DNA of 64,000 nt from CAYLLE01 sp964384485 (GTDB lineage: Bacteria > Spirochaetota > Spirochaetia > CAYLLE01): assembly GCA_964384485.1 (NCBI GenBank), contig CAYLLE010000002.1, positions 31,826-95,825 on the forward strand, in the 5' to 3' direction. Shown here piece by piece: positions 24,351-33,218 of the stretch. The translations under genes and the position numbers were made by a program. Every line of letters starts with the position of its first letter. Positions within the stretch are counted from its first letter, which is position 1. The notes beneath the pieces are model-generated. The model ran no database searches. It was not told the DNA's origin and saw only the letters and a list, made by a program, of their open reading frames with translations.

Positions 24351-25409
24351 CTATATTGAATCCTCCAAAGCATTTATGAATAATCGGTTCTGTTCAGGAG
24401 TACCGACAGTCAATCTGACCCATTCCGGCATGCCGAACGAATCTAAGGGCCTTACATTAATGCCCCGCTCTTCCATTGCGCCTGCCAAATATCCCGCCCC
24501 CTGGTCGGCTCGGAAGCAGATAAAGTTACTCTGACTCCGGTAAAACCGAATTTTCAGGGATTCAAAGAAGTCGTAAAGGATTTCTTTCTGTTCCCTGTTG
24601 TTCTGAATGGTTTTCTCCCGGAACTCCCGGTCGTACAGGGCCGCCAGAGCGCCGGTTTCAGCCAGGATATTTATATTAAAAGGCTGTTTTGTCCGGGAGA
24701 CAGCGTCGATAATTTTTTCTGATGATGAAATTCCGTATCCGATCCTGAGGCCGGCTAAACCGTACAGCTTGGAAAAGGTCCGGGTCACCAGAACATTCCG
24801 ATGCCGGAGCAGGTCGGGAACAGCGGGGAAATCGGGAGCGTCAGCGAAATCGGCGTACGCCTCATCGATAATTACCAGGATATTCGGGGGAATAGAAGCG
24901 ATAAACCGGTCAAACTCGTATTGATTTACGTATGTTCCGGTAGGATTATTAGGATTGCAGATAAAAATCATTCGGGTTTTTTCATCAACAGAATCGGATA
25001 AGCCTGTGAGATCGAATCGCCCGTCCCTTAACGGTACTGTCTCCATCGCTCCGCCCATCAATGTGACCGCGAAATTGTACTGACTGAAAGTATTTTCTCC
25101 GGTAAGGGCCTTTTCTCCGGGTTCCAAAAATGCTGCCGCGGTCATCACGAAAATCTCGTCTGATCCGTTTCCCGCAATGATATTCGACGGTTTAATATCG
25201 TGAACCGCGGCCAGCTTTTCTTTTAGCCGGAGGGAATTCTTGTCCGGGTACACGGAAAGACTTGAAAGGCCTGCTTTAATCGCTTCTACCGCCTTTGGGC
25301 TGGGTCCGAAAGGATTTTCATTCGACGAAAGCTTGATGCATCCGGACTTCTTCTTGCCCGCGTGATAGGGAGGTATGTTCATTACCGCTTTCCGTATTTG
25401 TATCTCCAT
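24351..25409 (-). CDS. hisC: Histidinol-phosphate aminotransferase
   Basis: A 352-aa fold-type I aminotransferase converting imidazole acetol phosphate to histidinol phosphate. It shows IKLSSNENPFGPSPKAVEAI near residue 24, the cofactor region NGSDEIFVM, ICNPNNPTGTYV near 150, DEAYADFAD near 185 and the PLP-Lys motif RTFSKLYGLAGLRIGYGI near 208. No other his gene is adjacent. Members of this group also transaminate aromatic amino acids, so specificity is not certain. It overlaps or abuts the PrsW-like gene. Confidence 0.9.
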   Translation of the reverse strand: MEIQIRKAVMNIPPYHAGKKKSGCIKLSSNENPFGPSPKAVEAIKAGLSSLSVYPDKNSLRLKEKLAAVHDIKPSNIIAGNGSDEIFVMTAAAFLEPGEKALTGENTFSQYNFAVTLMGGAMETVPLRDGRFDLTGLSDSVDEKTRMIFICNPNNPTGTYVNQYEFDRFIASIPPNILVIIDEAYADFADAPDFPAVPDLLRHRNVLVTRTFSKLYGLAGLRIGYGISSSEKIIDAVSRTKQPFNINILAETGALAALYDREFREKTIQNNREQKEILYDFFESLKIRFYRSQSNFICFRADQGAGYLAGAMEERGINVRPLDSFGMPEWVRLTVGTPEQNRLFINALEDSI

Positions 25410-25586
25410 GTTTTTCCTCTGCTGCTTTATAATATAACTATACCATGTTAGATTTTTATTGACTTCCCCTATATTCCGTTTTTATTTTAATTATAGTAAA
25501 AACACTGTAATGACACGGAACGTGGACATAAATCCCGGGTATTTGTAAGTATGATAAATAATTGCTCGAATCTCTTAAGAAAATTA

Positions 25587-25615
25587 TTGTTTACCCTGGA
25601 TTATTCTTTTACTTT
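25587..25615 (+). promoter_or_regulatory. Candidate promoter of clpB
   Basis: TTGTTT (25587-25592) and TACTTT (25610-25615) are 17 bp apart, giving a leader of about 55 bp. I looked for a CIRCE inverted repeat (TTAGCACTC-N9-GAGTGCTAA) and for a sigma32-type promoter and saw neither. Confidence 0.45.
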
Positions 25616-25674
25616 AAAGAAATTAACTGTGTATTGTGTCCATGATTCGAATCACTCTAAACGAGGAACAACAT

Positions 25675-28269
25675 ATGAATTATGATAAATTAACCGTAAA
25701 AGCCCAGGAGGCCATCCAGGAAGCAACCTCCCTGGTGCACAGATATGATCATTCAAACCTGGAAAAAGAACACCTCCTCCTCGCCCTGATTCAGCAGGAA
25801 GGGGGAATAATTGCCCCCCTTTTAGACCGTATCGGCGTCCCCCGGGATCAGCTCGAGAAGGACGTAGAGGAAGCGCTTAAAAACAAACCCAAAGTATACG
25901 GCGAAAACGCTCAGATGCAGCTTTCACCGGCTGTTTCCCGGCTCCTCGGCAAGGCGGAAGGAGAAGCGGCAGCCCTGAAGGACGAGTATGTAAGTACGGA
26001 GCATCTCTTTTTGGCCCTTGTTTCGGACAAAGGTCCGGTTTCGGATATGCTCGGAGCCTTCGGTATTAACCGGAATGATGTCTTAAAAGCGATGCAGGAT
26101 GTCCGGGGAAATCAGCGGGTAACCGATCAGAATCCGGAAAACAAGTACCAGTCATTGGAGCGGTTTTGCCGTGATCTCACCGCGCTGGCCCGGCAGGAGA
26201 AGCTGGATCCGGTGATCGGCAGGGATGAGGAAATCCGCCGGGTAATGCAGGTGCTTTCCCGGAGGACAAAAAACAATCCGGTGCTGATCGGGGAACCGGG
26301 AGTCGGGAAGACCGCCATCGTAGAGGGTCTTGCCCGGCGAATTGTCTCCGGAGACGTTCCCGATTCATTAAAAAATAAACGGGTTCTTGCTCTTGATCTT
26401 GGAGCCCTCGTCGCGGGAACGAAATTCCGGGGCGAGTTTGAAGAACGGCTTAAAGCGGTGATCCACGAAATTACCGAATCTGAAGGGCGGATTGTGCTCT
26501 TTATCGATGAGCTTCACACGTTAGTGGGTGCCGGAGCCGCGGAAGGCTCAGTGGATGCTTCCAATCTGCTCAAGCCGGCATTAGCCCGGGGCGAGCTCAG
26601 AGCGATCGGAGCGACAACCCTGGATGAATACCGCAAGCACATCGAGAAGGATCCTGCCTTTGAACGGCGGTTTCAGACCGTGTTTACCGGAGAGCCTTCT
26701 GTTGAAAGTTCCGTGGCCATCTTACGGGGGCTAAAAGAACGGTATGAGGTACACCACGGTGTAAGAATTGCCGACGAGGCGTTGATTGCCGCGGCCATGC
26801 TCTCGGACCGCTACATCACCAGCCGGTTTCTCCCGGACAAGGCCATCGATCTTGTGGACGAGGCTGCAAGCAGGCTTAAGATGGAAATCGAGAGCCAGCC
26901 GATTGAACTGGATCAGCTTGAACGGCGGATACTTCAGCTCAATATTGAAAAACAGGCCCTGTCCAATGAAAAGGACGATGCTTCCAGGGAACGGCTCGGG
27001 AAAATCGAATCCGAACTCTCGGAACTTGAAGAAAAACGGGGTGCCATGCGGATGCAGTGGCAGAACGAGAAACAGATTATCGACCGGATCCGTGACCTTA
27101 AGCAGAATATTGAGAACCTTAATACCGATGAGATCAGATATGAGCGGGAAGGAAACCTGCACAAGGCGGCTGAAATAAAGCACGGCCGGATTCCCGTCGC
27201 GGAGGCCGAACTCAAGGAAGAATCGGAAAAACTGAAACAGCTGCAGGGGGAACGGCAGCTTCTCCGGGAAGAGGTGAGTGAGGAAGACATCGCCCAGGTC
27301 GTTTCCACCTGGACAGGTATTCCGGTTTCGAAGATGCTCGCCTCGGAGATGCAGAAGCTCCTGGAACTTGAGAAGATACTCTCCCGCAGGGTTGTCGGGC
27401 AGGAACCTGCCATAACCGCAGTTTCCGACGCCATCAGACGGAACAAGAGTGGAATCTCCGACATCAATAAACCCTTCGGTACGTTTCTGTTCCTGGGGCC
27501 GACCGGGGTAGGAAAGACCGAGTTGGCAAAAACACTGGCGGATTTCCTGTTCAACGATGAGCGGGCCCTTACCCGGATAGATATGAGCGAATACATGGAG
27601 AAGCATTCCGTCTCCAGGCTTATCGGTGCTCCTCCGGGATATGTGGGATATGATCAGGGCGGTCAGCTTACCGAGGTGGTCAGGAGGCGTCCCTATTCGG
27701 TGATCCTGTTTGACGAAATCGAAAAAGCCCATCCCGATGTGTTCAACGTGCTGCTCCAGCTTTTGGATGAAGGAAGACTCACCGACGGGCAGGGGAGGAA
27801 TGTTGATTTCCGGAACGCCATCATCATCCTGACCAGCAATCTGGGGAGCGATATTATTCTTCAGGCCGAAGACCTGGATAAAATCCGGCCGCAGATCGAC
27901 GGTCTCCTTAAGGCGACCTTCAAACCGGAGTTCCTCAACCGGCTTGACGAAACGATCCTGTTCAAGCGTCTTGGCGAAGACCAGATCCTGAAAATCGTGG
28001 ACCTGGAGCTCCGTCAGCTGGAGGTTCGTCTGGCGGAACGGAAAATAGTGCTGGATACCGATACTGCAGCCAAAGAACTGCTGGCTCGGGAGGGCTTCGA
28101 TCCGGCGTACGGTGCCCGGCCGCTGAAGCGGACTATCCAGCGGCTGGTTCAGAACCCTCTCGCAAAAAAGCTCCTCGCCGGAGAATACAAAGAGGGAGAC
28201 ACCATCCGTATTACCGCGGGTAAAGAGGGGCTCAGATTTCAGAAGACCAGTGAGGCCGCGGCGGTTTAA
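25675..28269 (+). CDS. clpB: ATP-dependent disaggregase ClpB
   Basis: An 864-aa Hsp100 chaperone that, with DnaK, extracts polypeptides from aggregates. It has N-terminal Clp repeats (KEHLLLALIQQEGG and STEHLFLALV), NBD1 with Walker A GEPGVGKTAIVEGLA near residue 200 and LFIDELHTLVGAG, the long coiled-coil middle domain (about 400-530), and NBD2 with LGPTGVGKTELAKTLA near 605 and GAPPGYVGYDQGG, the pore loop. The length matches E. coli ClpB (857 aa). ATG 25675 with GAGGA seven bases upstream is preferred to the earlier in-frame start. It ends 2 bp from a convergent gene. Confidence 0.97.
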   Translation: MNYDKLTVKAQEAIQEATSLVHRYDHSNLEKEHLLLALIQQEGGIIAPLLDRIGVPRDQLEKDVEEALKNKPKVYGENAQMQLSPAVSRLLGKAEGEAAALKDEYVSTEHLFLALVSDKGPVSDMLGAFGINRNDVLKAMQDVRGNQRVTDQNPENKYQSLERFCRDLTALARQEKLDPVIGRDEEIRRVMQVLSRRTKNNPVLIGEPGVGKTAIVEGLARRIVSGDVPDSLKNKRVLALDLGALVAGTKFRGEFEERLKAVIHEITESEGRIVLFIDELHTLVGAGAAEGSVDASNLLKPALARGELRAIGATTLDEYRKHIEKDPAFERRFQTVFTGEPSVESSVAILRGLKERYEVHHGVRIADEALIAAAMLSDRYITSRFLPDKAIDLVDEAASRLKMEIESQPIELDQLERRILQLNIEKQALSNEKDDASRERLGKIESELSELEEKRGAMRMQWQNEKQIIDRIRDLKQNIENLNTDEIRYEREGNLHKAAEIKHGRIPVAEAELKEESEKLKQLQGERQLLREEVSEEDIAQVVSTWTGIPVSKMLASEMQKLLELEKILSRRVVGQEPAITAVSDAIRRNKSGISDINKPFGTFLFLGPTGVGKTELAKTLADFLFNDERALTRIDMSEYMEKHSVSRLIGAPPGYVGYDQGGQLTEVVRRRPYSVILFDEIEKAHPDVFNVLLQLLDEGRLTDGQGRNVDFRNAIIILTSNLGSDIILQAEDLDKIRPQIDGLLKATFKPEFLNRLDETILFKRLGEDQILKIVDLELRQLEVRLAERKIVLDTDTAAKELLAREGFDPAYGARPLKRTIQRLVQNPLAKKLLAGEYKEGDTIRITAGKEGLRFQKTSEAAAV

Positions 28270-28271
28270 CT

Positions 28272-29894
28272 TTAGAAGGGAAACCCGTCCCTGCCTTCAT
28301 CTGAAGACCCGCCGTTTTCTGAATCCGTCCGGTCTGCCTCCGGTTCTCCGGGGGCGGATTTCTCCTCTTCCGGAACCCGTCGCGTACTGTGTACCGTTTT
28401 CCCGGTAACGTATATCGCTTTTTTCCCCTCCACCGGACACGCGTATTCGCAGTTGCCGCATCCGATACACAGGGTTACGTCGGTTTCGGGCCGGGTCAGC
28501 AGTCCTTTGTGCGGTACCATATGCACCGCGTGGGTGGGACACATTTCCGCGCAGGCCCCGCACGCAGTACCTTCGGAGAAGACAATACAACGGTCCTGGA
28601 TAAACCTTACTTCCCCGATCTGAATCCGCCGCTTCTGTTCCAGGGTAACCGGCTTGATGGCACCGGTGGGGCAGACCTGGGAACATACATTGCATTGATA
28701 ATCACAGAAACCGGTCCGGTAATCCATCACCGGCTGAAAAATTCCCCGGAGACCGTATTCGGAAAGGGATGGCTGCAGAACATGGGTTGGGCAGCGGCTG
28801 ACACAGAGATGACACGCAGTGCACCTTCCGGTGAACCGGTTGATTCCCCCTGAACCGGGAGGCGAGGCCGGCTCGAGAGAAGTTCCGTCAGCGGCGGTAT
28901 TCCGCCGTTTTACCAGGAAGGAGACCGGAAAAGCCGAGAGAAAGGCCCCCGCCGCGGAGCTGCTTCCCATTCGTTTCAGGAAATCCCGGCGGGTTACGCC
29001 GTCGGAATTTTTATACTGTTTCCTGCGGGGAGCTCTCCGAGCCCGGGTGTATTCAAGAGCGTCTGCCGGACAGATGGAAAGACAATCGAAACAGGCCACA
29101 CAGTTTCCCTGATCGACCTTTTTCTCCTGACTGTCGATACATCCGGCTCTGCAGACGCCCTCACACTTTCCGCACTGTATGCAGGCATCCTGATTAAGAC
29201 TGATCCGGAAGCGGGAATATTTTCCCGGAAGGCTTAGCACCGTTCCGGCAGGACAAAGTGTACTGCAGAACCACCGTCCGTGTCTCACCGATATCACCGC
29301 CAAAAAAATAAGGATACCCGCCGAAATCAGCACAAGGGGAATGTTTAACGGATGGGTCCACGGCGCGGTATATACGCCGAAGTTTTCGAGGACCCGGCTT
29401 ATGCCGTGACTTCCCAACGCCGTAAGGGGCCGGCCCAGGTCGTGAATAATCCTTCCGAATAAACTGTACGGTTCCAGAAGATCGATCATAATAAAAGATC
29501 CTGCCAGGGCGGCGGTAATCAGTGCCGCCAGAATAGGAAGACGGATCCAAAGGGGGTTTTTCCGGTACCGGAAGCCTTTCCGCCCGGGTTTCCCGGCGAT
29601 AAAAATAAACAGGTCCTGAAGTATTCCCAGGGGGCAGAGAACCGAACAGTACACTCTGCCGAACAGAAAAGTAAGAAGGAGGATGCCTCCCCAGGAGATG
29701 AGGAGAACTGTTCCCCCGGCCAATACTGAATTTATAAAGGCCGGAAAAAGCTGCAGGGAAAGAAGTAATTTTCTTAAAGGCGCGAATATCATTGTGCTGG
29801 CGGTAAGAACAGCCAGGAACAGTATAAAAACAACAGATCCGGTAACAATCCTGAAAATCCGGAGGGGATGGCGTCCTGGCTTAACTCCGGTCAT
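28272..29894 (-). CDS. Membrane polyferredoxin with internal twin-arginine segment (NapH-like/NapG-like fusion)
   Basis: A 540-aa protein. Residues 10-215 hold about five membrane helices and the NapH-like C-x3-C-P motif SVLCPLGILQ, with FCSTLCPAGTVL later. Then come two [4Fe-4S] motifs (CIQCGKCEGVCRAGC and CVACFDCLSICP). A second part begins with TRRDFLKRMGSSSAAGAFLS near residue 300, a textbook twin-arginine signal, and is followed by four more cluster motifs (CTACHLCVSRCP, CNVCSQVCP, CGACAEMCP and CIGCGNCEYACP). This looks like NapH fused to the Tat-exported ferredoxin NapG/MauM. It would pass electrons from quinol across the membrane. It overlaps the DUF362 gene by ATGA in a Tat operon. 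Confidence 0.85.
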   Translation of the reverse strand: MTGVKPGRHPLRIFRIVTGSVVFILFLAVLTASTMIFAPLRKLLLSLQLFPAFINSVLAGGTVLLISWGGILLLTFLFGRVYCSVLCPLGILQDLFIFIAGKPGRKGFRYRKNPLWIRLPILAALITAALAGSFIMIDLLEPYSLFGRIIHDLGRPLTALGSHGISRVLENFGVYTAPWTHPLNIPLVLISAGILIFLAVISVRHGRWFCSTLCPAGTVLSLPGKYSRFRISLNQDACIQCGKCEGVCRAGCIDSQEKKVDQGNCVACFDCLSICPADALEYTRARRAPRRKQYKNSDGVTRRDFLKRMGSSSAAGAFLSAFPVSFLVKRRNTAADGTSLEPASPPGSGGINRFTGRCTACHLCVSRCPTHVLQPSLSEYGLRGIFQPVMDYRTGFCDYQCNVCSQVCPTGAIKPVTLEQKRRIQIGEVRFIQDRCIVFSEGTACGACAEMCPTHAVHMVPHKGLLTRPETDVTLCIGCGNCEYACPVEGKKAIYVTGKTVHSTRRVPEEEKSAPGEPEADRTDSENGGSSDEGRDGFPF

Positions 29895-30811
29895 ATGACG
29901 ATCCTTTCTATCCGGAGAGATTCAAGATCCGTAGTTCCCAGCCCCAGTTCTTCGGCGTAGGTGATGTAGGGAACTTTCTCCGGTTCCGTACCCCAAATTT
30001 TTACCGCAGCTGTGTCGGCGGCCACAATATCGGGAGAGGCTACCAGCATCTTCCGCAGTTCCACCTCAGCCCGGTAAGACGAACCCCGGGGACCGCCGCT
30101 CATCAAAACCCGGTAGGCATCGACAATATTCAGATCGGGTTTGCGGTATAAAGGGAAATCGGCGATACATTGATTCAGCCCGCGGGAATGGTAGAAGCCC
30201 CGGTTATAGACAACTCCCATCAGATTCTTAAGGGCGCAGGTTATCCTGGTGCTTCCATGATGCTTCAGGATGGGAACATTGATAAAGACATCGGATTCAA
30301 GGAGGATCTCGTGTACCGCGGTCTCTTTTAAAACCCGCCCGCCCGGGACACTTACGGTGTGATAATACCCGGAGGTGTGACCCGGAACTATGGTCCCGCC
30401 CCCGTCTTTTACGGCCCGGGTCATTCCGTTTGCCTCATATGCCCGCTGCCAGGAGTCTAAAGGATGATCGAACACATAAACCCTGGACGCTCCGGCATCC
30501 AGACAGTGTTCGATGAGCCGTTTTATCAGTGCCGGATTGGTACTTGCTCCCCGCTCCGGTTCGACACCGAAGGACATATTGGGCTTGACGGCTACTTTCT
30601 GTCCCGGCTTCACGAACCGTCTCATTCCCCCCAGCGCGTCCAGCGCCCGGTCCAGCATTGCTCCGGGTTCGCCGTTCCGGACCGCTGCGAGGTCGGGATA
30701 ATTTCCGCCGCCCCCGGGCTGTCCGAAAACTCTGCCCGGTCCGGTGAGGAGAAGGGCTCCGCCCGCCGCTCCGTACCGTATCATTCGCTTTATAAACTCA
30801 CGCCGGTCCAT
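29891..30811 (-). CDS. DUF362-family protein with Tat signal peptide
   Basis: A 306-aa protein beginning MDRREFIKRMIRYGAAGGAL, a clear twin-arginine signal, followed by the DUF362 region: KVAVKPNMSFG, RVYVFDHPLDSW, DVFINVPILKHHGSTRITCA and KNLMGVVYNRGFYH. DUF362 proteins often occur with iron-sulfur proteins, but their reaction is unknown. It overlaps tatC by 14 bp upstream and the polyferredoxin by 4 bp downstream, so all four genes appear to be one transcript. It would act outside the cytoplasmic membrane if exported. Confidence 0.88.
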   Translation of the reverse strand: MDRREFIKRMIRYGAAGGALLLTGPGRVFGQPGGGGNYPDLAAVRNGEPGAMLDRALDALGGMRRFVKPGQKVAVKPNMSFGVEPERGASTNPALIKRLIEHCLDAGASRVYVFDHPLDSWQRAYEANGMTRAVKDGGGTIVPGHTSGYYHTVSVPGGRVLKETAVHEILLESDVFINVPILKHHGSTRITCALKNLMGVVYNRGFYHSRGLNQCIADFPLYRKPDLNIVDAYRVLMSGGPRGSSYRAEVELRKMLVASPDIVAADTAAVKIWGTEPEKVPYITYAEELGLGTTDLESLRIERIVI

Positions 30812-31526
30812 TGTTCTTTTTCTCCTTTCTCCGGATTATTATTTTTCCCGCGGCCAATGTCCCTTCGAAGAGGAGGTACAGAATGGCTCCGACCAGTATC
30901 TGGGTAAATATGTCAGGGGGAGTTAAAAACGCCGCGGTTAGAAGAATAACAATAACTGCATGCTTCCGGTACTTGGCCAAACCTTCGGGGGAGACGAGCC
31001 CGGCGCGGATTAAAAACAGAAGCACACAGGGAAGCTGAAAGACCAACGCCATAGCCAGAATGATGGAGGAGGAAATTCTGAAATAGGCCCCCATACTCCA
31101 GAACGGTTCAATTCCGTCTCCGGATGTGAATGTACCGAAAAAGGTGACGGCGAAAGGCAGGATGATCACATAGGCGAATACAATTCCCGCGATATAGAAA
31201 AAAAGGGCCAGGAACAGCGAGACAAAATATACAGAACGCTCGTTCCGTTTGAGTCCGGGATAAACAAATCCTCCTAAAATCACCGTTCCGAACGGCAGAG
31301 CCCCTGCCGCGCCGTAGAAAAGACCGGTCCTCAGATAGGTAAGCACCTTTTCCTGAGGTTTGATGTAGATGAGGGGTATATCTATTCCTTTTATGGGAAC
31401 GAGCAGAAATTCAAACAGATCCTGTACAAAGACCAGCGCTGCGGCTGAGAAAGCAAAAAAAACACCAAGCACTATGAGCAGCCGGATCCTCAGGGCTTCA
31501 AGATGGCCGATGAAACTTGAATCCAT
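30798..31526 (-). CDS. tatC: Twin-arginine translocase subunit TatC
   Basis: A 242-aa six-helix protein, the receptor for twin-arginine signals. The N-terminal HLEALRIRLL and the first periplasmic loop FVYPGLKRNERSVYF match TatC; the loop retains the conserved Pro and Glu. In the N-terminal motif most TatC proteins read H-L-x-E-L-R, with Glu contacting the signal peptide; here it reads H-L-E-A-L-R, so Glu is displaced by one. ATG 31526 is used because it follows the tatA stop by 7 bp; the longer frame starts inside tatA. Confidence 0.93.
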   Translation of the reverse strand: MDSSFIGHLEALRIRLLIVLGVFFAFSAAALVFVQDLFEFLLVPIKGIDIPLIYIKPQEKVLTYLRTGLFYGAAGALPFGTVILGGFVYPGLKRNERSVYFVSLFLALFFYIAGIVFAYVIILPFAVTFFGTFTSGDGIEPFWSMGAYFRISSSIILAMALVFQLPCVLLFLIRAGLVSPEGLAKYRKHAVIVILLTAAFLTPPDIFTQILVGAILYLLFEGTLAAGKIIIRRKEKKNNGPA

Positions 31527-31533
31527 AAAAGAT

Positions 31534-31728
31534 TCAGCTTTTCTGTTCACCTGAAGGCTTGGAATCATCTTCGGATACGTTTAAGTCGTTCCGCATGTCT
31601 CGCATTTCACCCTTAAATGCTTTAAACGCCTTCCCGATTGAACGGGCCGCGTCAGGCAGCTTTTTCGCGCCGAAAAGAAGAAGAAAAATCACCAGAATGA
31701 GGATAATTTCCTGCGGGCTGATTCTCAT
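31534..31728 (-). CDS. tatA: Twin-arginine translocase subunit TatA
   Basis: A 64-aa protein with one N-terminal membrane helix (IILILVIFLLLFG), the F-G hinge, then the amphipathic helix KKLPDAARSIGKAFKAFKGE and an acidic tail. This is a standard TatA/TatE. AAGGAGG precedes the ATG. No separate TatB is seen, so this is a minimal TatAC system. It is the first gene of the tatA-tatC-DUF362-polyferredoxin run. Confidence 0.94.
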   Translation of the reverse strand: MRISPQEIILILVIFLLLFGAKKLPDAARSIGKAFKAFKGEMRDMRNDLNVSEDDSKPSGEQKS

Positions 31729-31856
31729 AGAATCCTCCTTGGTAAAGCTGTCGCGCAGTAATTTCTACAGGCAGAACCGCTTTTAAAAAAAATGCTCCTT
31801 CATTATACTCTCGGAATAACCGTTATGCAATCAGTATTTTGGTGAGGAGAAACAGG

Positions 31857-33218
31857 ATGGCCAAATTATGGCAAAAACAGTACGACATTGATTCCCGGAT
31901 CGACGCGTTTACAACCGGGAATGATTATGAGCTCGATATGCACCTGCTGCCCTGGGATTGTCTGGCAAGTGCCGCCCACGCGGAAATGCTCGCTAAGGCG
32001 GGGATAATCCCTGAACAGGAGGCGGACGCCTTAAAAAAAGGTCTTTCCTCGATTGCCGGCCGGTTCTACAGCGGCAGCTTCAGGATTGAACCGGAACAGG
32101 AAGACTGCCATACCGCCATCGAAAACGACCTGATGGAACAGCTTGGTGATACGGGGAAAAGAATTCACACGGGCCGGTCCAGGAATGACCAGGTACTGGC
32201 GGCTCTCCGGCTGTTCGGGAAGGCCTCGCTCATCAGGTGTTTCGAGGAAGGAATCCTTTTAGGCGGCGAACTCCTGGACTTTGCCCGGGATCATGCGGAT
32301 GTTCCCATGCCGGGTTATACCCACACCCGTTCCGCTATGCCGTCGTCCGTCGGCCTCTGGGCCGGCGCGTTTTTGGAGAATCTTTTGGATGATCTCGAAC
32401 TTACCGAAGCGGCCTACCGGCTCAACGACCGGAGCCCGTTAGGATCGGCCGCTTCCTACGGGGTCCCTCTTCCCCTGGACCGGGAAATGGTCTCCCGCAG
32501 ACTCGGATTCCGGGAGGTACAGAACAATGTGCTGGGGGTGCAGAACTCCCGCGGCAAAGTGGAAGGAATGATTTTGGGCGCCCTGGATTTTATCGGCATT
32601 ACCCTGGCCAGGTTATCCGAAGATTTAATCATGTTTTCCATGCCGGAGTTCGGATATTTCCATCTCCCGCCGGAGCTCTGCAGCGGATCGAGTATCATGC
32701 CGCAGAAGATGAATCCGGATGTGCTCGAATTGGTCCGCGGAAAATCCCATACGATTTCGGCTTGGGCGGTTCAGGTGAAATCGGTCATCCGCAATCTGCC
32801 TTCGGGATACAACAGGGACTTTCAGGAAACAAAAGAACCCTTTATCCGGGGTCTGTCTCTAATACAGGACTGTCTCCTGGCGGTCAGACTCACGGTTGAG
32901 AAGCTCCAGGTCAACCGGGAGACCCTGAAATCTTCTTTTACCTCAGATGTCTTTGCCGCGGACGAGGCATTTAAGCTCGTGGCGAAAGGAATTCCTTTCC
33001 GGGACGCCTACCTTCAGGTGGCGGGTAAACTGGACAAGCTCCAGGGATTTACCCCGGAGGAGACGATTTCAAACCGGACCGCTTCGGGAACCGCCGGAAA
33101 TCTCCGGCTGGAGCATGCGGAAACACTGCTTGAATCGGAAAAGAAAAAATGGGCGGGTCACCGTTCAACCCTGGAACAGATATCCCGGGACCTTCTGGGG
33201 TTATCCATCCGGTTCTAG
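31857..33218 (+). CDS. argH: Argininosuccinate lyase
   Basis: A 453-aa fumarase-superfamily enzyme releasing arginine and fumarate from argininosuccinate. Diagnostic motifs are HTGRSRNDQVLAALRLF near residue 106, MPGYTHTRSAMPSSVGLW near 152 with the catalytic His, and the signature GSSIMPQKMNPD near 277. ATG 31857 follows GAGGAG; the open frame begins 18 bp earlier. No other arg gene is in the window. The last 18 bp overlap the convergent methyltransferase. Confidence 0.95.
   Translation: MAKLWQKQYDIDSRIDAFTTGNDYELDMHLLPWDCLASAAHAEMLAKAGIIPEQEADALKKGLSSIAGRFYSGSFRIEPEQEDCHTAIENDLMEQLGDTGKRIHTGRSRNDQVLAALRLFGKASLIRCFEEGILLGGELLDFARDHADVPMPGYTHTRSAMPSSVGLWAGAFLENLLDDLELTEAAYRLNDRSPLGSAASYGVPLPLDREMVSRRLGFREVQNNVLGVQNSRGKVEGMILGALDFIGITLARLSEDLIMFSMPEFGYFHLPPELCSGSSIMPQKMNPDVLELVRGKSHTISAWAVQVKSVIRNLPSGYNRDFQETKEPFIRGLSLIQDCLLAVRLTVEKLQVNRETLKSSFTSDVFAADEAFKLVAKGIPFRDAYLQVAGKLDKLQGFTPEETISNRTASGTAGNLRLEHAETLLESEKKKWAGHRSTLEQISRDLLGLSIRF

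Noticed and set aside
25500..25675. CIRCE element before clpB
   Set aside because: No TTAGCACTC/GAGTGCTAA inverted repeat is present.
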